Source: Streptococcus infantis ATCC 700779 (GTDB lineage Bacteria; Bacillota; Bacilli; Lactobacillales; Streptococcaceae). Taken from it: a DNA stretch of 64,000 nucleotides. Positions 28,550 to 36,437 of the stretch are shown in pieces (within the stretch, counting starts at the first letter, position 1; the number at the start of each line of letters is the position of its first letter). The notes beneath the pieces are model-generated. The model was not told the origin of the DNA, searched no databases, and saw only the letters and a list, made by a program, of their open reading frames with translations. Location: NCBI RefSeq assembly GCF_000187465.1, contig NZ_GL732439.1:917703-981702 (forward strand), read 5' to 3'. A program made the position numbers and the translations under genes.

Positions 28550-28591
28550 TTACCTTTCAACCAGACGATTACTCTTTTCGATTCCGTTCAT
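28550..28591 (-). CDS. micro-ORF B (13 codons) between lipoproteins 2 and 3
   Basis: ATG to TAA encoding MNGIEKSNRLVER. GAGG overlaps the stop codon of the upstream gene, 7 nt from the ATG, a good coupling arrangement. It differs from copy A at codons 3 and 10, with frame and length kept. Confidence 0.45.
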   Translation of the reverse strand: MNGIEKSNRLVER

Positions 28592-28598
28592 AAAAACC

Positions 28599-29267
28599 TC
28601 ATTCTTTTGCAAAAATAACGTTACTTATTTGTACAATCTTCTGATTCGATTCTAGTTGTATAGTAGCTCTATATATAGTTGAGCTTGAATGATTTATTAC
28701 TACTATACATGTCGTTTCTTCTGGTAAATCATATTTACTTTTCAGATGTTTATAGAGGTCAGAGTTTTGTTCTGGCTGGTATACAATCTCACGAAGTTCT
28801 GTCTCTGCGCTCTTAAAAGTTTCTTTTACACCTAATGAAGTAAAATAATCTCTTTTAACAACTAAATTGAAAATTTCCTCATCAAATAAAGGATTTATCT
28901 CAGACTCATAATTTAACTTGCCATTAGAATATGTAACAGGAACAGTTTCTTTATTCTCCCCATGTGTTATTGTGTAATCACCTTTAATGTCAGCTTGATT
29001 AATATCTAAGTCCACTTCGTATTTTTTGACTCCATCTTCAGTTTTTATATAGACTCTACTAATGTATATCTTTAGTCCCGTAAAATCCTTCTTGTCTTGT
29101 TCTAAAAATTTAAACATGGGTTCAAACGTTTTTTCGAATTCGTACTGCTTCTTTGTCCTGTTTTTGGGAATGGTTTCTCCACCCAAACTACATCCATTTA
29201 GTGCAAAAAGTGTCAAAAACATTAGCATTACACTAATAAGCCAAAATAAGTGTTTATGATTTTTCAT
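28599..29267 (-). CDS. tandem paralogous lipoprotein 2
   Basis: A 222-aa predicted lipoprotein with lipobox LFALNGC (Cys26) and the shared SLGGETIPKNRTK start. The C-terminal third carries REIVYQPEQNSDLYKHLKS and STIYRATIQLES, related to lipoproteins 1 and 4. ATG 29267 has AGGGATAG upstream; seven further in-frame codons (MVLRDRN) belong to the duplicated spacer. Preceded by micro-ORF C. Confidence 0.75.
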   Translation of the reverse strand: MKNHKHLFWLISVMLMFLTLFALNGCSLGGETIPKNRTKKQYEFEKTFEPMFKFLEQDKKDFTGLKIYISRVYIKTEDGVKKYEVDLDINQADIKGDYTITHGENKETVPVTYSNGKLNYESEINPLFDEEIFNLVVKRDYFTSLGVKETFKSAETELREIVYQPEQNSDLYKHLKSKYDLPEETTCIVVINHSSSTIYRATIQLESNQKIVQISNVIFAKE

Positions 29268-29310
29268 ATTTCTATCCCTAAGTACCATTTATATTGTATT
29301 ATCAATAGCA

Positions 29311-29352
29311 TTACCTTCTAATCCATCGATTACTCTTTTCGATTCCATTCAT
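29311..29352 (-). CDS. micro-ORF C (13 codons) between lipoproteins 1 and 2
   Basis: ATG to TAA encoding MNGIEKSNRWIRR, with a strong GGGAGGAG ribosome site about 7 nt before the ATG, starting 12 nt after the lipoprotein 1 stop. The first nine residues match copy B and differ at one position from copy A; the tail is more divergent. Confidence 0.45.
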   Translation of the reverse strand: MNGIEKSNRWIRR

Positions 29353-29364
29353 CGAGTCTCCTCC

Positions 29365-30024
29365 CTAGTTTTCAAATATTCTTAAATCTATTTGAATTGA
29401 CTTAGTCATTGATTTCATTTGTATAGAAGTTCGATAAATACCTCCACTGGAGTGTTTAATTCTTACTCTACAGTTGGTATCTTCTGGTAGATCATACTTA
29501 TTTTTTAGGTATTTATAAAGTTTAGAGTGATTTTCTGGTTGGTAGATGATTTCACGAAGCTCTGTTTCAATGCTATCAAAAGTCTCTTTCACATCCAAGG
29601 AAGCGAAATAATCTCTTGAAACCGCTAAGTTAAGAATCCCTTCATCAAATAATGGGTCTGTATCTGATTCATAATGCAACGTCCCACTAGAGTATGTGAC
29701 AGGAACTGTTTCTTTGTTTTCCCCAGCTATTATTTTGTACTTACCTTTAATGTCAGCTTTATTAGTATCTAGGTCAACTTCATAATTCTTTACGTCGTCT
29801 CCAGTTTTTATATAAACACTACTTTGATATGCTTCTATCCCAGTAAATTCTTTCTTTTCTTGCTCCAAAAATTTAAACATGGGTTCAAAGGTTTTTTCAA
29901 ATTTGTATTGTTCTTTTGTCCTGTTTTTTGGAATGGTTTCACCAACTAAACCACATCCATTCAGTGCAAAAAGTGTTAAGATTATTAGCATTACACTAAT
30001 AAGCCAAAATAATCCTTTTTTCAT
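29365..30024 (-). CDS. tandem paralogous lipoprotein 1 (first in operon)
   Basis: A 219-aa predicted lipoprotein, the most divergent copy. Its signal peptide begins MKKGLFWLISVML, like the membrane gene's MKKGLL, and ends at lipobox LFALNGC (Cys24), followed by GLVGETIPKNRTKEQYKFEKTF. Conserved blocks FKFLEQEKKEFTGIEAY and DEGILNLAVSRDYFASLDVKETF are present. AGGAG precedes the ATG. No homologous family is recognised; an immunity or surface-antigen role would be speculation. Confidence 0.75.
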   Translation of the reverse strand: MKKGLFWLISVMLIILTLFALNGCGLVGETIPKNRTKEQYKFEKTFEPMFKFLEQEKKEFTGIEAYQSSVYIKTGDDVKNYEVDLDTNKADIKGKYKIIAGENKETVPVTYSSGTLHYESDTDPLFDEGILNLAVSRDYFASLDVKETFDSIETELREIIYQPENHSKLYKYLKNKYDLPEDTNCRVRIKHSSGGIYRTSIQMKSMTKSIQIDLRIFEN

Positions 30025-30050
30025 TTCATTCTCCTAAACATTCTACGTCC

Positions 30051-30056
30051 ATTATA
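30051..30056 (-). promoter_or_regulatory. -10 element of the lipoprotein operon
   Basis: A perfect TATAAT with extended TGG, 27 nt before the first lipoprotein ATG. No other clear promoter is seen until the terminator at 25557, so one transcript is plausible. Confidence 0.6.
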
Positions 30057-30100
30057 CCACACCATGGATATCTTATGAATGCTTCAAAATTTGGTCAAAG

Positions 30101-30127
30101 AAAAAACACTGGTTATCCAGTGTTTTT
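30101..30127 (-). terminator. tRNA-Arg terminator
   Basis: AACACTGG and CCAGTGTT arms with a 4-nt loop and a U run, 12 nt after the tRNA. Confidence 0.85.
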
Positions 30128-30138
30128 GTGACTAGTTT

Positions 30139-30210
30139 CGCTCCCTGCAGGAATCGAACCTGCAACTACTCCTTAGGAGGGAGTTGTTATATCCATTGAA
30201 CTAAGGGAGC
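30139..30210 (-). tRNA. tRNA-Arg (anticodon CCU)
   Basis: A 72-nt cloverleaf. The acceptor is GCTCCCT paired with AGGGAGC, the anticodon stem ACTCC/GGAGT holds the loop CTCCTAA (anticodon CCT, reading AGG), and the T arm has GGTTCGATTCC. CCA is not encoded. Its 5' end is about 5 nt from the U run of the rplS terminator, so it probably depends on read-through. Confidence 0.95.
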
Positions 30211-30214
30211 TAGA

Positions 30215-30246
30215 GAAAAACCCTGCCGAATGAGCAGAGTTTTTTT
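30215..30246 (-). terminator. rplS terminator (directly abutting tRNA-Arg)
   Basis: AAACTCTGC and GCAGGGTTT arms (one G-U pair), 7-nt loop, U run. No space remains for a promoter before the tRNA. Confidence 0.8.
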
Positions 30247-30253
30247 CATCGAA

Positions 30254-30601
30254 TTAACGACGGATTTCTTTGATACGAGCTGCCTTACCTTGAAGAGCAC
30301 GCAAGTAGTACAATTTCGCACGACGTACTTTACCGTAACGAACAACTTCGATTTTTTCAACACGTGGAGTGTGGATTGGGAAGATACGTTCAACACCTAC
30401 ACCGTTAGAGATTTTACGAACTGTGTAGTTTTCTGAGATGCCAGCACCTTTACGTGCAATAACAACACCTTCAAAGATCTGAACACGTTCACGGTTTCCT
30501 TCGACAACTTTCGCGTGTACACGAACAGTGTCACCAGGACGGAATGAAGGGATATCTGTACGAAGTTGACCTTCAGTCAAGCTTTGGATTAATGGATTCA
30601 T
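30254..30601 (-). CDS. rplS: 50S ribosomal protein L19
   Basis: A 115-aa protein at the 30S-50S interface. Typical motifs are [52 protein letters not shown] and the [18 protein letters not shown]-terminus. Full length. Transcribed from its own promoter with a hairpin-rich leader. Confidence 0.98.
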   Translation of the reverse strand: MNPLIQSLTEGQLRTDIPSFRPGDTVRVHAKVVEGNRERVQIFEGVVIARKGAGISENYTVRKISNGVGVERIFPIHTPRVEKIEVVRYGKVRRAKLYYLRALQGKAARIKEIRR

Positions 30602-30690
30602 TTTATTCTCCTATCTTTGTCAATCTTGAGGAAACTTCCTCAGCGGATAAACTGTATTTTTGTGCGTCCATTACACACAAGATACAGTTT
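30602..30690 (-). promoter_or_regulatory. rplS structured leader
   Basis: A long inverted repeat pairs AAACTGTAT and CTTGTG with CACAA and ATACAGTTT (about 30646-30691), its upstream arm overlapping the -10 element. A second GAGGAAGTTTCCTC hairpin lies just before the ribosome site. Autogenous control is plausible but inferred. Confidence 0.5.
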
Positions 30691-30714
30691 ATCAAATTTC
30701 CTAGAAAAAGTAAA
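30686..30714 (-). promoter_or_regulatory. rplS promoter
   Basis: TTTACT (30709-30714), 17-bp spacer, TAAACT (30686-30691) with extended TGA. Confidence 0.7.
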
Positions 30715-30719
30715 GAAAT

Positions 30720-31049
30720 TTAAAGCAAAATTCCCAAAAAAATTGCAAGAAAACCAAGCAAGTAGGTTAATAATAAATAACTATAAAATGCCTTCTTGTC
30801 ATTGATCAGTCTTTGGAGTTCATCATTCAAAGTTGAGAAAGTAGTCAAACCACCACAAAAACCAGTTGCAAGAATAAGATAGACTTCTTTTGATTCCACA
30901 TGATTATAAAATAAGCCAATCAGAAAACAGCCAAGAATATTGGCTATGAGAGTTCCTAGAGGCAGTACTGAACCCTGATTATAACGGGAAAAGAAATAAC
31001 GAACAAGAGCACCAAATCCACAAGCAAGTGCTAGATAAAATACTACCAT
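30720..31049 (-). CDS. crcB: fluoride channel CrcB/Fluc, second copy
   Basis: A 109-aa four-helix membrane protein exporting fluoride. Motifs include GALVRYFFSR (N-terminal), PLGTLIANILGCFLIG and the GFCGGLTTFSTLNDE signature. I use ATG 31049 after GGGAGG. It overlaps the other crcB gene by 7 nt; such adjacent non-identical pairs form heterodimeric channels in Firmicutes. Often labelled crcB2. Confidence 0.92.
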   Translation of the reverse strand: MVVFYLALACGFGALVRYFFSRYNQGSVLPLGTLIANILGCFLIGLFYNHVESKEVYLILATGFCGGLTTFSTLNDELQRLINDKKAFYSYLLLTYLLGFLAIFLGILL

Positions 31050-31417
31050 TTCTTCCTCCCTAGACAATAAGCAAATAGAAGCCCACCACCGATGCTCAAA
31101 AGCAAATAGGTCACCAAACTAAGGTACCGCCCTGTGTCCAACAATTTCACAGCATCTAATAGGAGACTAGAAAATGTCGTTAAGCCGCCACAGAATCCTG
31201 TTCCAAGCGCTAGAATAGTGCCTTTACTACTTCCCTTATAAACCAGATAACCTTTTACAAGGTAGACAAGGCAAAAAATTCCTAAATAGTTGACTACTAG
31301 TGTTCCCCATGGGAAGTCTGGACTAGATGGCAACCATCTCGAAATCTGAAAACGCACAATTCCTCCCAGCATACCAGCTAGAAAGATTCCTAGAGGGTAA
31401 AATTTTTCTTTATTCAT
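31043..31417 (-). CDS. crcB: fluoride channel CrcB/Fluc, first copy
   Basis: A 124-aa partner of the downstream crcB. It contains GGIVRFQISRWLP, PWGTLVVNYLGIF and GTGFCGGLTTFSSLLLD, with four membrane segments. It overlaps the chorismate mutase gene by 4 nt and the second crcB by 7 nt, giving one tightly coupled operon. No fluoride riboswitch is visible upstream, since the operon promoter lies before chorismate mutase. Confidence 0.92.
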   Translation of the reverse strand: MNKEKFYPLGIFLAGMLGGIVRFQISRWLPSSPDFPWGTLVVNYLGIFCLVYLVKGYLVYKGSSKGTILALGTGFCGGLTTFSSLLLDAVKLLDTGRYLSLVTYLLLSIGGGLLFAYCLGRKKW

Positions 31418-31680
31418 TTGATCGTTTTATCCTGATAATCACGTGAACGTTTGAGAATATCTGAAAAAGTCTCAACAATTGTATCTTCGTATTTTTTATT
31501 GCCTACACGACTTTTGACTTTCTCAAAGATAACTTCTTCTCTTTTAGTATCTAGAATAGGTTTTCCTGAAGCTTTTTTATAGGCGACTACTCCTTCAACT
31601 AAATGCATCCTCTCTTCTAAAAGTTGAACGATCTGGTCATCGATTTTATCGATTTCTTGTCGAATATTATCTAAATCCAT
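31414..31680 (-). CDS. chorismate mutase (AroQ type)
   Basis: Converts chorismate to prephenate for Phe and Tyr synthesis. An 88-aa all-helical single-domain enzyme. Visible are IRQEIDKIDDQIVQLLEERM with the substrate Arg, the Lys of YKKASGKPILDTKREE and the C-terminal ETFSDILKRSRDYQ. The -10 TACAAT (31704-31709) with extended TGG and AAGGAG lie upstream. First gene of the crcB operon. Confidence 0.93.
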   Translation of the reverse strand: MDLDNIRQEIDKIDDQIVQLLEERMHLVEGVVAYKKASGKPILDTKREEVIFEKVKSRVGNKKYEDTIVETFSDILKRSRDYQDKTIK

Positions 31681-31754
31681 AGAGTCTCCTTTTTAATTGA
31701 ACTATTGTACCAAAAAAGCACTAAATAGGCTAGTAAAGTCCTAATCCTGTTTAA

Positions 31755-31787
31755 TAAAAACTGCACTGACAATTTTCATCAGTGCAC
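31755..31787 (-). terminator. flavodoxin terminator
   Basis: TGCACTGA and TCAGTGCA arms followed by GTTTTTA. Confidence 0.85.
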
Positions 31788-31794
31788 TTCATGC

Positions 31795-32238
31795 TTATCC
31801 TACTTTAGCAGCTAATTCTTCAGCGAATTGCTCCAAGCGTTCAATATCTTCTTCCTCGGCAGAAAGGTCAACTTTAACGCACTCTGAACCCTTTTCAGCT
31901 CCAGTGGCGATAAATACTCGGTCGAAGTCATCAACTGCTTTACAGAATTCATCGTAGAAAGTATCACCAGATCCGACTACACCATAGATTTTACCGCTCA
32001 AGTTGAGGTCTGCTAGATCTTCGTAGAAGTCCATCATCTCATCTGGTAATTCTCCATCTCCGTAGGTATAGGTTGCGACAATGGCGATGTCTGCTTCTAA
32101 AAAGTCAGAAGCGTCAACGGTTGTACACTCATCAACATCGACATCTAATCCACATTCTCTTAATTTATCTGCTACAATATCAGCGATTTCTTCAGTATTA
32201 CCGGTCATACTGGCAAATACAATTTTTGCTAATGCCAT
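31795..32238 (-). CDS. flavodoxin
   Basis: A 147-aa FMN-binding electron carrier. The phosphate-binding loop is SMTGNTEEIAD (10-20), the flavin-stacking loop ATYTYGDGELPDEM is near 55-68, and GSGDTFYDEFCKAVD is near 90. Strongly acidic, as usual. GAGGAGG precedes the ATG and the -10 TATAAT is at 32276-32281, divergent from pde2. Confidence 0.93.
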   Translation of the reverse strand: MALAKIVFASMTGNTEEIADIVADKLRECGLDVDVDECTTVDASDFLEADIAIVATYTYGDGELPDEMMDFYEDLADLNLSGKIYGVVGSGDTFYDEFCKAVDDFDRVFIATGAEKGSECVKVDLSAEEEDIERLEQFAEELAAKVG

Positions 32239-32341
32239 AAGGTCCTCCTCAATTAATCTTTCTCCATTATATCACATCTTTTTGATTTTAAAAATAAAAA
32301 CTCTTGTGCTAAAATGAAATGAGAAAGAATTGAGGTTCATT

Positions 32342-33280
32342 ATGGAAATTTGTCACCAAATTTTAGAAAAAATTAAAGAATATGATACTATTATCATTCA
32401 CCGTCATATGAAACCAGACCCTGACGCTCTGGGGAGTCAGGTAGGTTTAAAAGCCTTGCTTGAGCATCATTTTCCAGAAAAAACGATAAAAGTAGTTGGT
32501 TTTAATGAACCAACCTTAACTTGGCTTGCTAAAATGGATCAGGTAGAGGACACAGACTATCAAGGTGCACTGGCCATTATCTGTGATACAGCAAACACAG
32601 CACGTATTGATGATAAACGATACACTAAGGCTGAGACTATTATCAAAATTGACCACCATCCAAATGACGAAGTCTACGGCGATCTTGTTTGGGTAGATAC
32701 GAACTCTAGTAGTGCGAGTGAAATGATTGCTCTTTTTTCTGAAGCAACTAACTTAGAATTATCCGACTACGCTGCTAAAATGCTCTGCGCTGGAATTATT
32801 GGTGATACCGGCCGTTTTCTCTACCCTTCTACTTCTGCACGCACGCTTCGTATCGCAAGTCAACTCAGAAAACATAACTTTGACTACGCTGAATTAACTC
32901 GTAAAATGGATACTATGAGTTTTAAGATTGCCAAACTCCAGGGTTATGTTTATGACCACTTAGAAGTTGATGAAAATGGTGCTGCTCGTGTTATTCTCAC
33001 CCAAGAAATCTTGAAAAAATACGAGGTTACTGATGCAGAAACAGCAGCCATCGTTGGAGCTCCAGGCCGTATTGATACTGTTAGCCTTTGGGGAATCTTT
33101 GTGGAGCAAGCAGATGGTCACTACCGCGTACGTCTTCGCAGTAAATTTGTCCCAATCAATGAAGTTGCAAAAGAACATGATGGCGGTGGCCATCCTCTTG
33201 CTAGCGGAGCAAATTCATATAGTTTAGAAGAGAATGAGCTCATCTACCAAAAATTAAAAAACTTGCTGAAAAATAGATAA
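32342..33280 (+). CDS. pde2: DHH phosphodiesterase Pde2/NrnA
   Basis: Cleaves pApA, the breakdown product of c-di-AMP, and short oligoribonucleotides. It is 312 aa. The DHH domain has HRHMKPDPDALGSQ, ICDTAN and the signature IDHHPND near 105, followed by GDTGRFLYPST. The DHHA1 domain ends with KEHDGGGHPLASGA. ATG 32342 follows GAGG; an upstream in-frame TTG is part of that ribosome site. Upstream flavodoxin is divergent. Confidence 0.94.
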   Translation: MEICHQILEKIKEYDTIIIHRHMKPDPDALGSQVGLKALLEHHFPEKTIKVVGFNEPTLTWLAKMDQVEDTDYQGALAIICDTANTARIDDKRYTKAETIIKIDHHPNDEVYGDLVWVDTNSSSASEMIALFSEATNLELSDYAAKMLCAGIIGDTGRFLYPSTSARTLRIASQLRKHNFDYAELTRKMDTMSFKIAKLQGYVYDHLEVDENGAARVILTQEILKKYEVTDAETAAIVGAPGRIDTVSLWGIFVEQADGHYRVRLRSKFVPINEVAKEHDGGGHPLASGANSYSLEENELIYQKLKNLLKNR

Positions 33281-33285
33281 AAAGC

Positions 33286-33314
33286 TTGCCAAACTTTTCA
33301 GAATCTGATAGACT
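33286..33314 (+). promoter_or_regulatory. rpmE2 promoter
   Basis: TTGCCA (33286-33291), 17-bp spacer, TAGACT (33309-33314) with extended TGA, starting right after the pde2 stop. Confidence 0.7.
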
Positions 33315-33372
33315 AGTATGGTAACAATCTATGGCTCGCAAAGAGACCATGGCAGAAAGGAAATATTGCAAA

Positions 33373-33615
33373 ATGAAAAAAGATATCCATCCAGAATATC
33401 GCCCAGTTGTCTTCATGGACACAACTACTGGTTACAAATTTCTTAGCGGTTCAACAAAACGCTCTAGCGAAACTGTTGAGTTCGAAGGCGAAACTTACCC
33501 ATTGATCCGTGTGGAAATTTCATCAGACTCACACCCATTCTACACTGGACGTCAAAAGTTCACTCAAGCAGATGGACGCGTGGATCGTTTCAACAAAAAA
33601 TACGGTCTCAAATAA
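33373..33615 (+). CDS. rpmE2: 50S ribosomal protein L31 type B
   Basis: An 80-aa L31. It starts [20 protein letters not shown] and contains [13 protein letters not shown] and [14 protein letters not shown]. The CxxC zinc motif is absent, so it is the zinc-independent form. ATG 33373 has AAAGGAAA upstream; a 14-codon in-frame extension lies in the 5' UTR. As the zinc-independent form it needs no zinc for assembly. Confidence 0.96.
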   Translation: MKKDIHPEYRPVVFMDTTTGYKFLSGSTKRSSETVEFEGETYPLIRVEISSDSHPFYTGRQKFTQADGRVDRFNKKYGLK

Positions 33616-33645
33616 TCAACCGCATCACTTGTATACGGTTAAACG

Positions 33646-33677
33646 AAAACAACTTCGATTCGGAGTTGTTTTTTTGT
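33646..33677 (+). terminator. rpmE2 terminator
   Basis: AACAACTTCG and CGGAGTTGTT arms and a T run. Confidence 0.85.
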
Positions 33678-33771
33678 TGCTTTCATGAGTATCATCGATA
33701 AGTTTTTCAAATGTAGTTCGACTAGAAGTACTATTTTAACTTCCCCTACTACTTTCATGCTCCCTACAAAC

Positions 33772-33806
33772 AAAAAAGCCTGTCACTTAATATGACAGAC
33801 TTTTTA
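33772..33806 (-). terminator. HU gene terminator
   Basis: AGTCTGTCA and TGACAGGCT arms, 7-nt loop, U run on the minus strand. Confidence 0.85.
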
Positions 33807-33814
33807 TAAAATCA

Positions 33815-34090
33815 TTATTTAACGGCTTCTTTAAGAGCTTTACCAGCTTTGAATGCTGGAACTTTAGAAGCTTTGATTTTGATTTCTTTACCAGTTTGTG
33901 GGTTGCGACCTTTACGAGCTGCACGTTTACGAACTTCGAAGTTACCAAAACCGATCAATTGAACTTTTTCACCAGCTGAAAGGAATTCAGTTACAGCTGC
34001 GAATACAGCGTCAACTGCTGCTGCTGAATCTTTCTTAGTCAATTCTGTAGCTTCTGCTACTTTAGCGATCAAATCTTGTTTGTTTGCCAT
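33815..34090 (-). CDS. hlpA: nucleoid protein HU
   Basis: A 91-aa DNA-bending histone-like protein. It starts [21 protein letters not shown] and has the HU signature [21 protein letters not shown] (about 46-66), including the beta-arm Arg and Pro residues. It is the only HU of streptococci and is essential in pneumococcus. ATG 34090 follows GGAGG. Its promoter carries an inverted repeat in the spacer. Confidence 0.97.
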   Translation of the reverse strand: MANKQDLIAKVAEATELTKKDSAAAVDAVFAAVTEFLSAGEKVQLIGFGNFEVRKRAARKGRNPQTGKEIKIKASKVPAFKAGKALKEAVK

Positions 34091-34131
34091 GTTAATGAAT
34101 CCTCCAAAATTATTTCTAATTAACACTTATA

Positions 34132-34160
34132 ATCATAACCTAAAATTGCTTTTAGGTCAA
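34132..34160 (-). promoter_or_regulatory. HU promoter with inverted repeat in spacer
   Basis: TTGACC (34155-34160), 17-bp spacer, TATGAT (34132-34137). A perfect inverted repeat, ACCTAAAA and TTTTAGGT around a 4-bp centre (34138-34157), fills the spacer and overlaps the -35. It is a candidate operator. Confidence 0.7.
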
Positions 34161-34197
34161 GTCAAAAACACGTTTTTATTGATTTTTCTTCATTTTT

Positions 34198-35034
34198 TTA
34201 GGAATTATAGCGAATTAAGATCGCCCAGGCGTTTTCTCCGGTGTGAGTTTGGATAATTGAGCCTGTTTCTAGAACTGAAATTGGTTTTTCAACGTAAGGT
34301 TGTAGAACAGCTTTCATCTCGTTTGCAAACTCATTTGTACCTGCATAAGAAATACCAATCTCGGCTACTGAACGATTTGAAATAGTGGCTACTAACTCAT
34401 CCAACCATTTCTTAAAGGTTTTTGAACCACGTCCTTTAACAATCGGTTGAAGCTCATGGTCTTTCATTTGCATAACTACTCGAATATTAAGTAAAGAGCT
34501 CAACAAACCAGTAACGCGGCCAATGCGACCACCTTTTACAAGATTTTCTAAAGTTGAAACACCGATGTAGAGTTCAGTGTGATTTTTTACGTCCTCTACA
34601 TGCGTTAGAATAGTTTCAAGGTCTTTTCCTTCTTGAGATAGTTTAGCAGCTTCCACAACTTGGAACTTCAAGGCCTGATCTGTGAATGAACTATCCAAAA
34701 CAGTGACATCTGCTGTTGATAAACTTGCTCCTTGACGAGCCGCTTCAACAGTCCCTGATAAAGCATGGGACATGTGAATAGCTAGAATCTGACTACCATC
34801 CTTACCCAAATCATCAAAAACTTCTGCAAAGAGTCCCACTGGTGGTTGACTAGTCTTAGGAAGATTTTTACTAGCTTGCATCAAGCGAAGAAATTCTCCT
34901 TCTTCGAGATCTGCATCTGAATAAAGGACACTATCAATCATTACAGATAGTGGAACAACAGTAATATCAAATTCTTTAACCACTTCTGGTTCAATAGTAA
35001 CCGAAGAATCCGTTACAATTTTTACTTTTGTCAT
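34198..35034 (-). CDS. DegV family fatty-acid-binding protein (FakB-like)
   Basis: A 278-aa DegV protein. These FakB proteins present bound fatty acids to the kinase FakA. The N-terminal [14 protein letters not shown] contains the phosphate-site Ser; [23 protein letters not shown] and [16 protein letters not shown] are conserved. Which fatty acid it binds is not readable. A single gene; streptococci have several paralogues. Confidence 0.9.
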   Translation of the reverse strand: MTKVKIVTDSSVTIEPEVVKEFDITVVPLSVMIDSVLYSDADLEEGEFLRLMQASKNLPKTSQPPVGLFAEVFDDLGKDGSQILAIHMSHALSGTVEAARQGASLSTADVTVLDSSFTDQALKFQVVEAAKLSQEGKDLETILTHVEDVKNHTELYIGVSTLENLVKGGRIGRVTGLLSSLLNIRVVMQMKDHELQPIVKGRGSKTFKKWLDELVATISNRSVAEIGISYAGTNEFANEMKAVLQPYVEKPISVLETGSIIQTHTGENAWAILIRYNS

Positions 35035-35161
35035 TTTGCCAATCTTTCTATTTTTACTATTGTTGATTATTCAACTTATAACTATAACAATTATATCAAA
35101 AAAATACTAAAAGTTCATACTCAATCCACCTAAATTTAAAGCAATTTATACTTCTTTTTAA

Positions 35162-35195
35162 TAAAAAAAGAAAATCACCTTTGCTTGGTGATTAT
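35162..35195 (-). terminator. TPR gene terminator
   Basis: AATCACC and GGTGATT arms, 7-nt loop, U-rich tail after the TPR protein stop. Confidence 0.8.
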
Positions 35196-35204
35196 CTTTT
35201 GTAT

Positions 35205-36437
35205 TTAAGATAAATAATCATACAAATCTTGCATTTGTAAATCATCGGGTACTAATTGTAGATAGGATTGAATGTAGTCTTTTGCTTCTTCTAGCTTACC
35301 TAACTCTCTTAACAAATAAATAAACTGTTCCAAAAACTCTGGATTATCCTTGAGTTCAGTAACAAGTTCCTTATAGTGTTCATAGGCCACATCTAATTCT
35401 TCAGTTTCTTGATAGCTTCGAGCAATCATCCATTTAGTCAAGAGGTTTTCAGGTTCATAGACTGCTAAAGCTAGAATATCTTCGTATCTTTCTTGTTCTT
35501 GGTAGATGGTAGCTAAGCGTAGCAAAATTTCTTCCTGGTCATCAGCATTCTCTTGTGCTTGAATCAGATAAGCTTCTGCTTGCTCAGGTTGATGCAACTC
35601 ATAAGACAACTGAGATGCAAGGAGTAAGAGTCGAGTTTCAAAAGGATTTTTTGACAAGCCCTGTTGAGCTATTTTAAGAGCCTCTTCAGTCTGATGCTCC
35701 TTATGCAGTGCTTGACTGTAACCATACTCATAACCCTCAAAATCTGGAGAAATAGTGTCTAGTTGTTTAAAGTATAGTACGGCTTTCTGGTAGTCTTCTT
35801 GGTCAAAATAGAGACTTGCAAGCTCAAAGGCTGTTTGGTCATCATATTCTAATTCTAAGGCTTTTTCTAAAAATTCTATTGCAGATTCAAACTTACCTAA
35901 ACGTGCATAAGCAAGACCAATTCTCTGATAGGTCGAAATTCCAGTTTGATCGTAGATAACTCGATTATCTAATTGAGCATAGCCTTTAATGGCTTCTAAA
36001 TCGTTTCCTAGCTCGCTATCTAGCTCAGCTAGTCCAAATATTAGGAGAGGGTCATCAGAGTAGCTACGAGCTTCTAGAAGCTTCTCACGAGCAACATCTG
36101 TCAATCCTTCCATTTGATATAAATCTGCTTTTAAGGCAAGAGCTGATACGTACCATTCACTTTCCGGACCAATATTCTCTAAATAATCAAAAGCCTCCTC
36201 AATCAATCCATCCTCACCAGCTATTGCAGCTAGATTGATGTAGACTTCTGGAAATTTCGGTGCTAGTTTCTCATAGATTTGTGCTGCCTGTGGATAGAAA
36301 CCAATCCCTTCGAGATATGCAGCAAGTTCAAGAAGAACTTCATCTGAATCTTCATCTAGGGCTTTTTGGAAAAAAGATTCTGCTTTTGATAAATCTTGTT
36401 GCTCCAAGGCTTCGAGCATTTGTTGACTATTGTTCAC
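35205..36437 (-). CDS. tetratricopeptide repeat protein (GTG start)
   Basis: A 410-aa acidic, all-helical protein built from about ten TPR units (for example AIEFLEKALELEYDDQTAFELASLYF near 185). Cytoplasmic, probably a scaffold; the exact role is unknown. GTG 36437 with GGAG 7 nt upstream is the likely start (MNNSQQMLEAL). It overlaps the AI-2E permease gene by 11 nt and is co-transcribed with it. Confidence 0.88.
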   Translation of the reverse strand: MNNSQQMLEALEQQDLSKAESFFQKALDEDSDEVLLELAAYLEGIGFYPQAAQIYEKLAPKFPEVYINLAAIAGEDGLIEEAFDYLENIGPESEWYVSALALKADLYQMEGLTDVAREKLLEARSYSDDPLLIFGLAELDSELGNDLEAIKGYAQLDNRVIYDQTGISTYQRIGLAYARLGKFESAIEFLEKALELEYDDQTAFELASLYFDQEDYQKAVLYFKQLDTISPDFEGYEYGYSQALHKEHQTEEALKIAQQGLSKNPFETRLLLLASQLSYELHQPEQAEAYLIQAQENADDQEEILLRLATIYQEQERYEDILALAVYEPENLLTKWMIARSYQETEELDVAYEHYKELVTELKDNPEFLEQFIYLLRELGKLEEAKDYIQSYLQLVPDDLQMQDLYDYLS

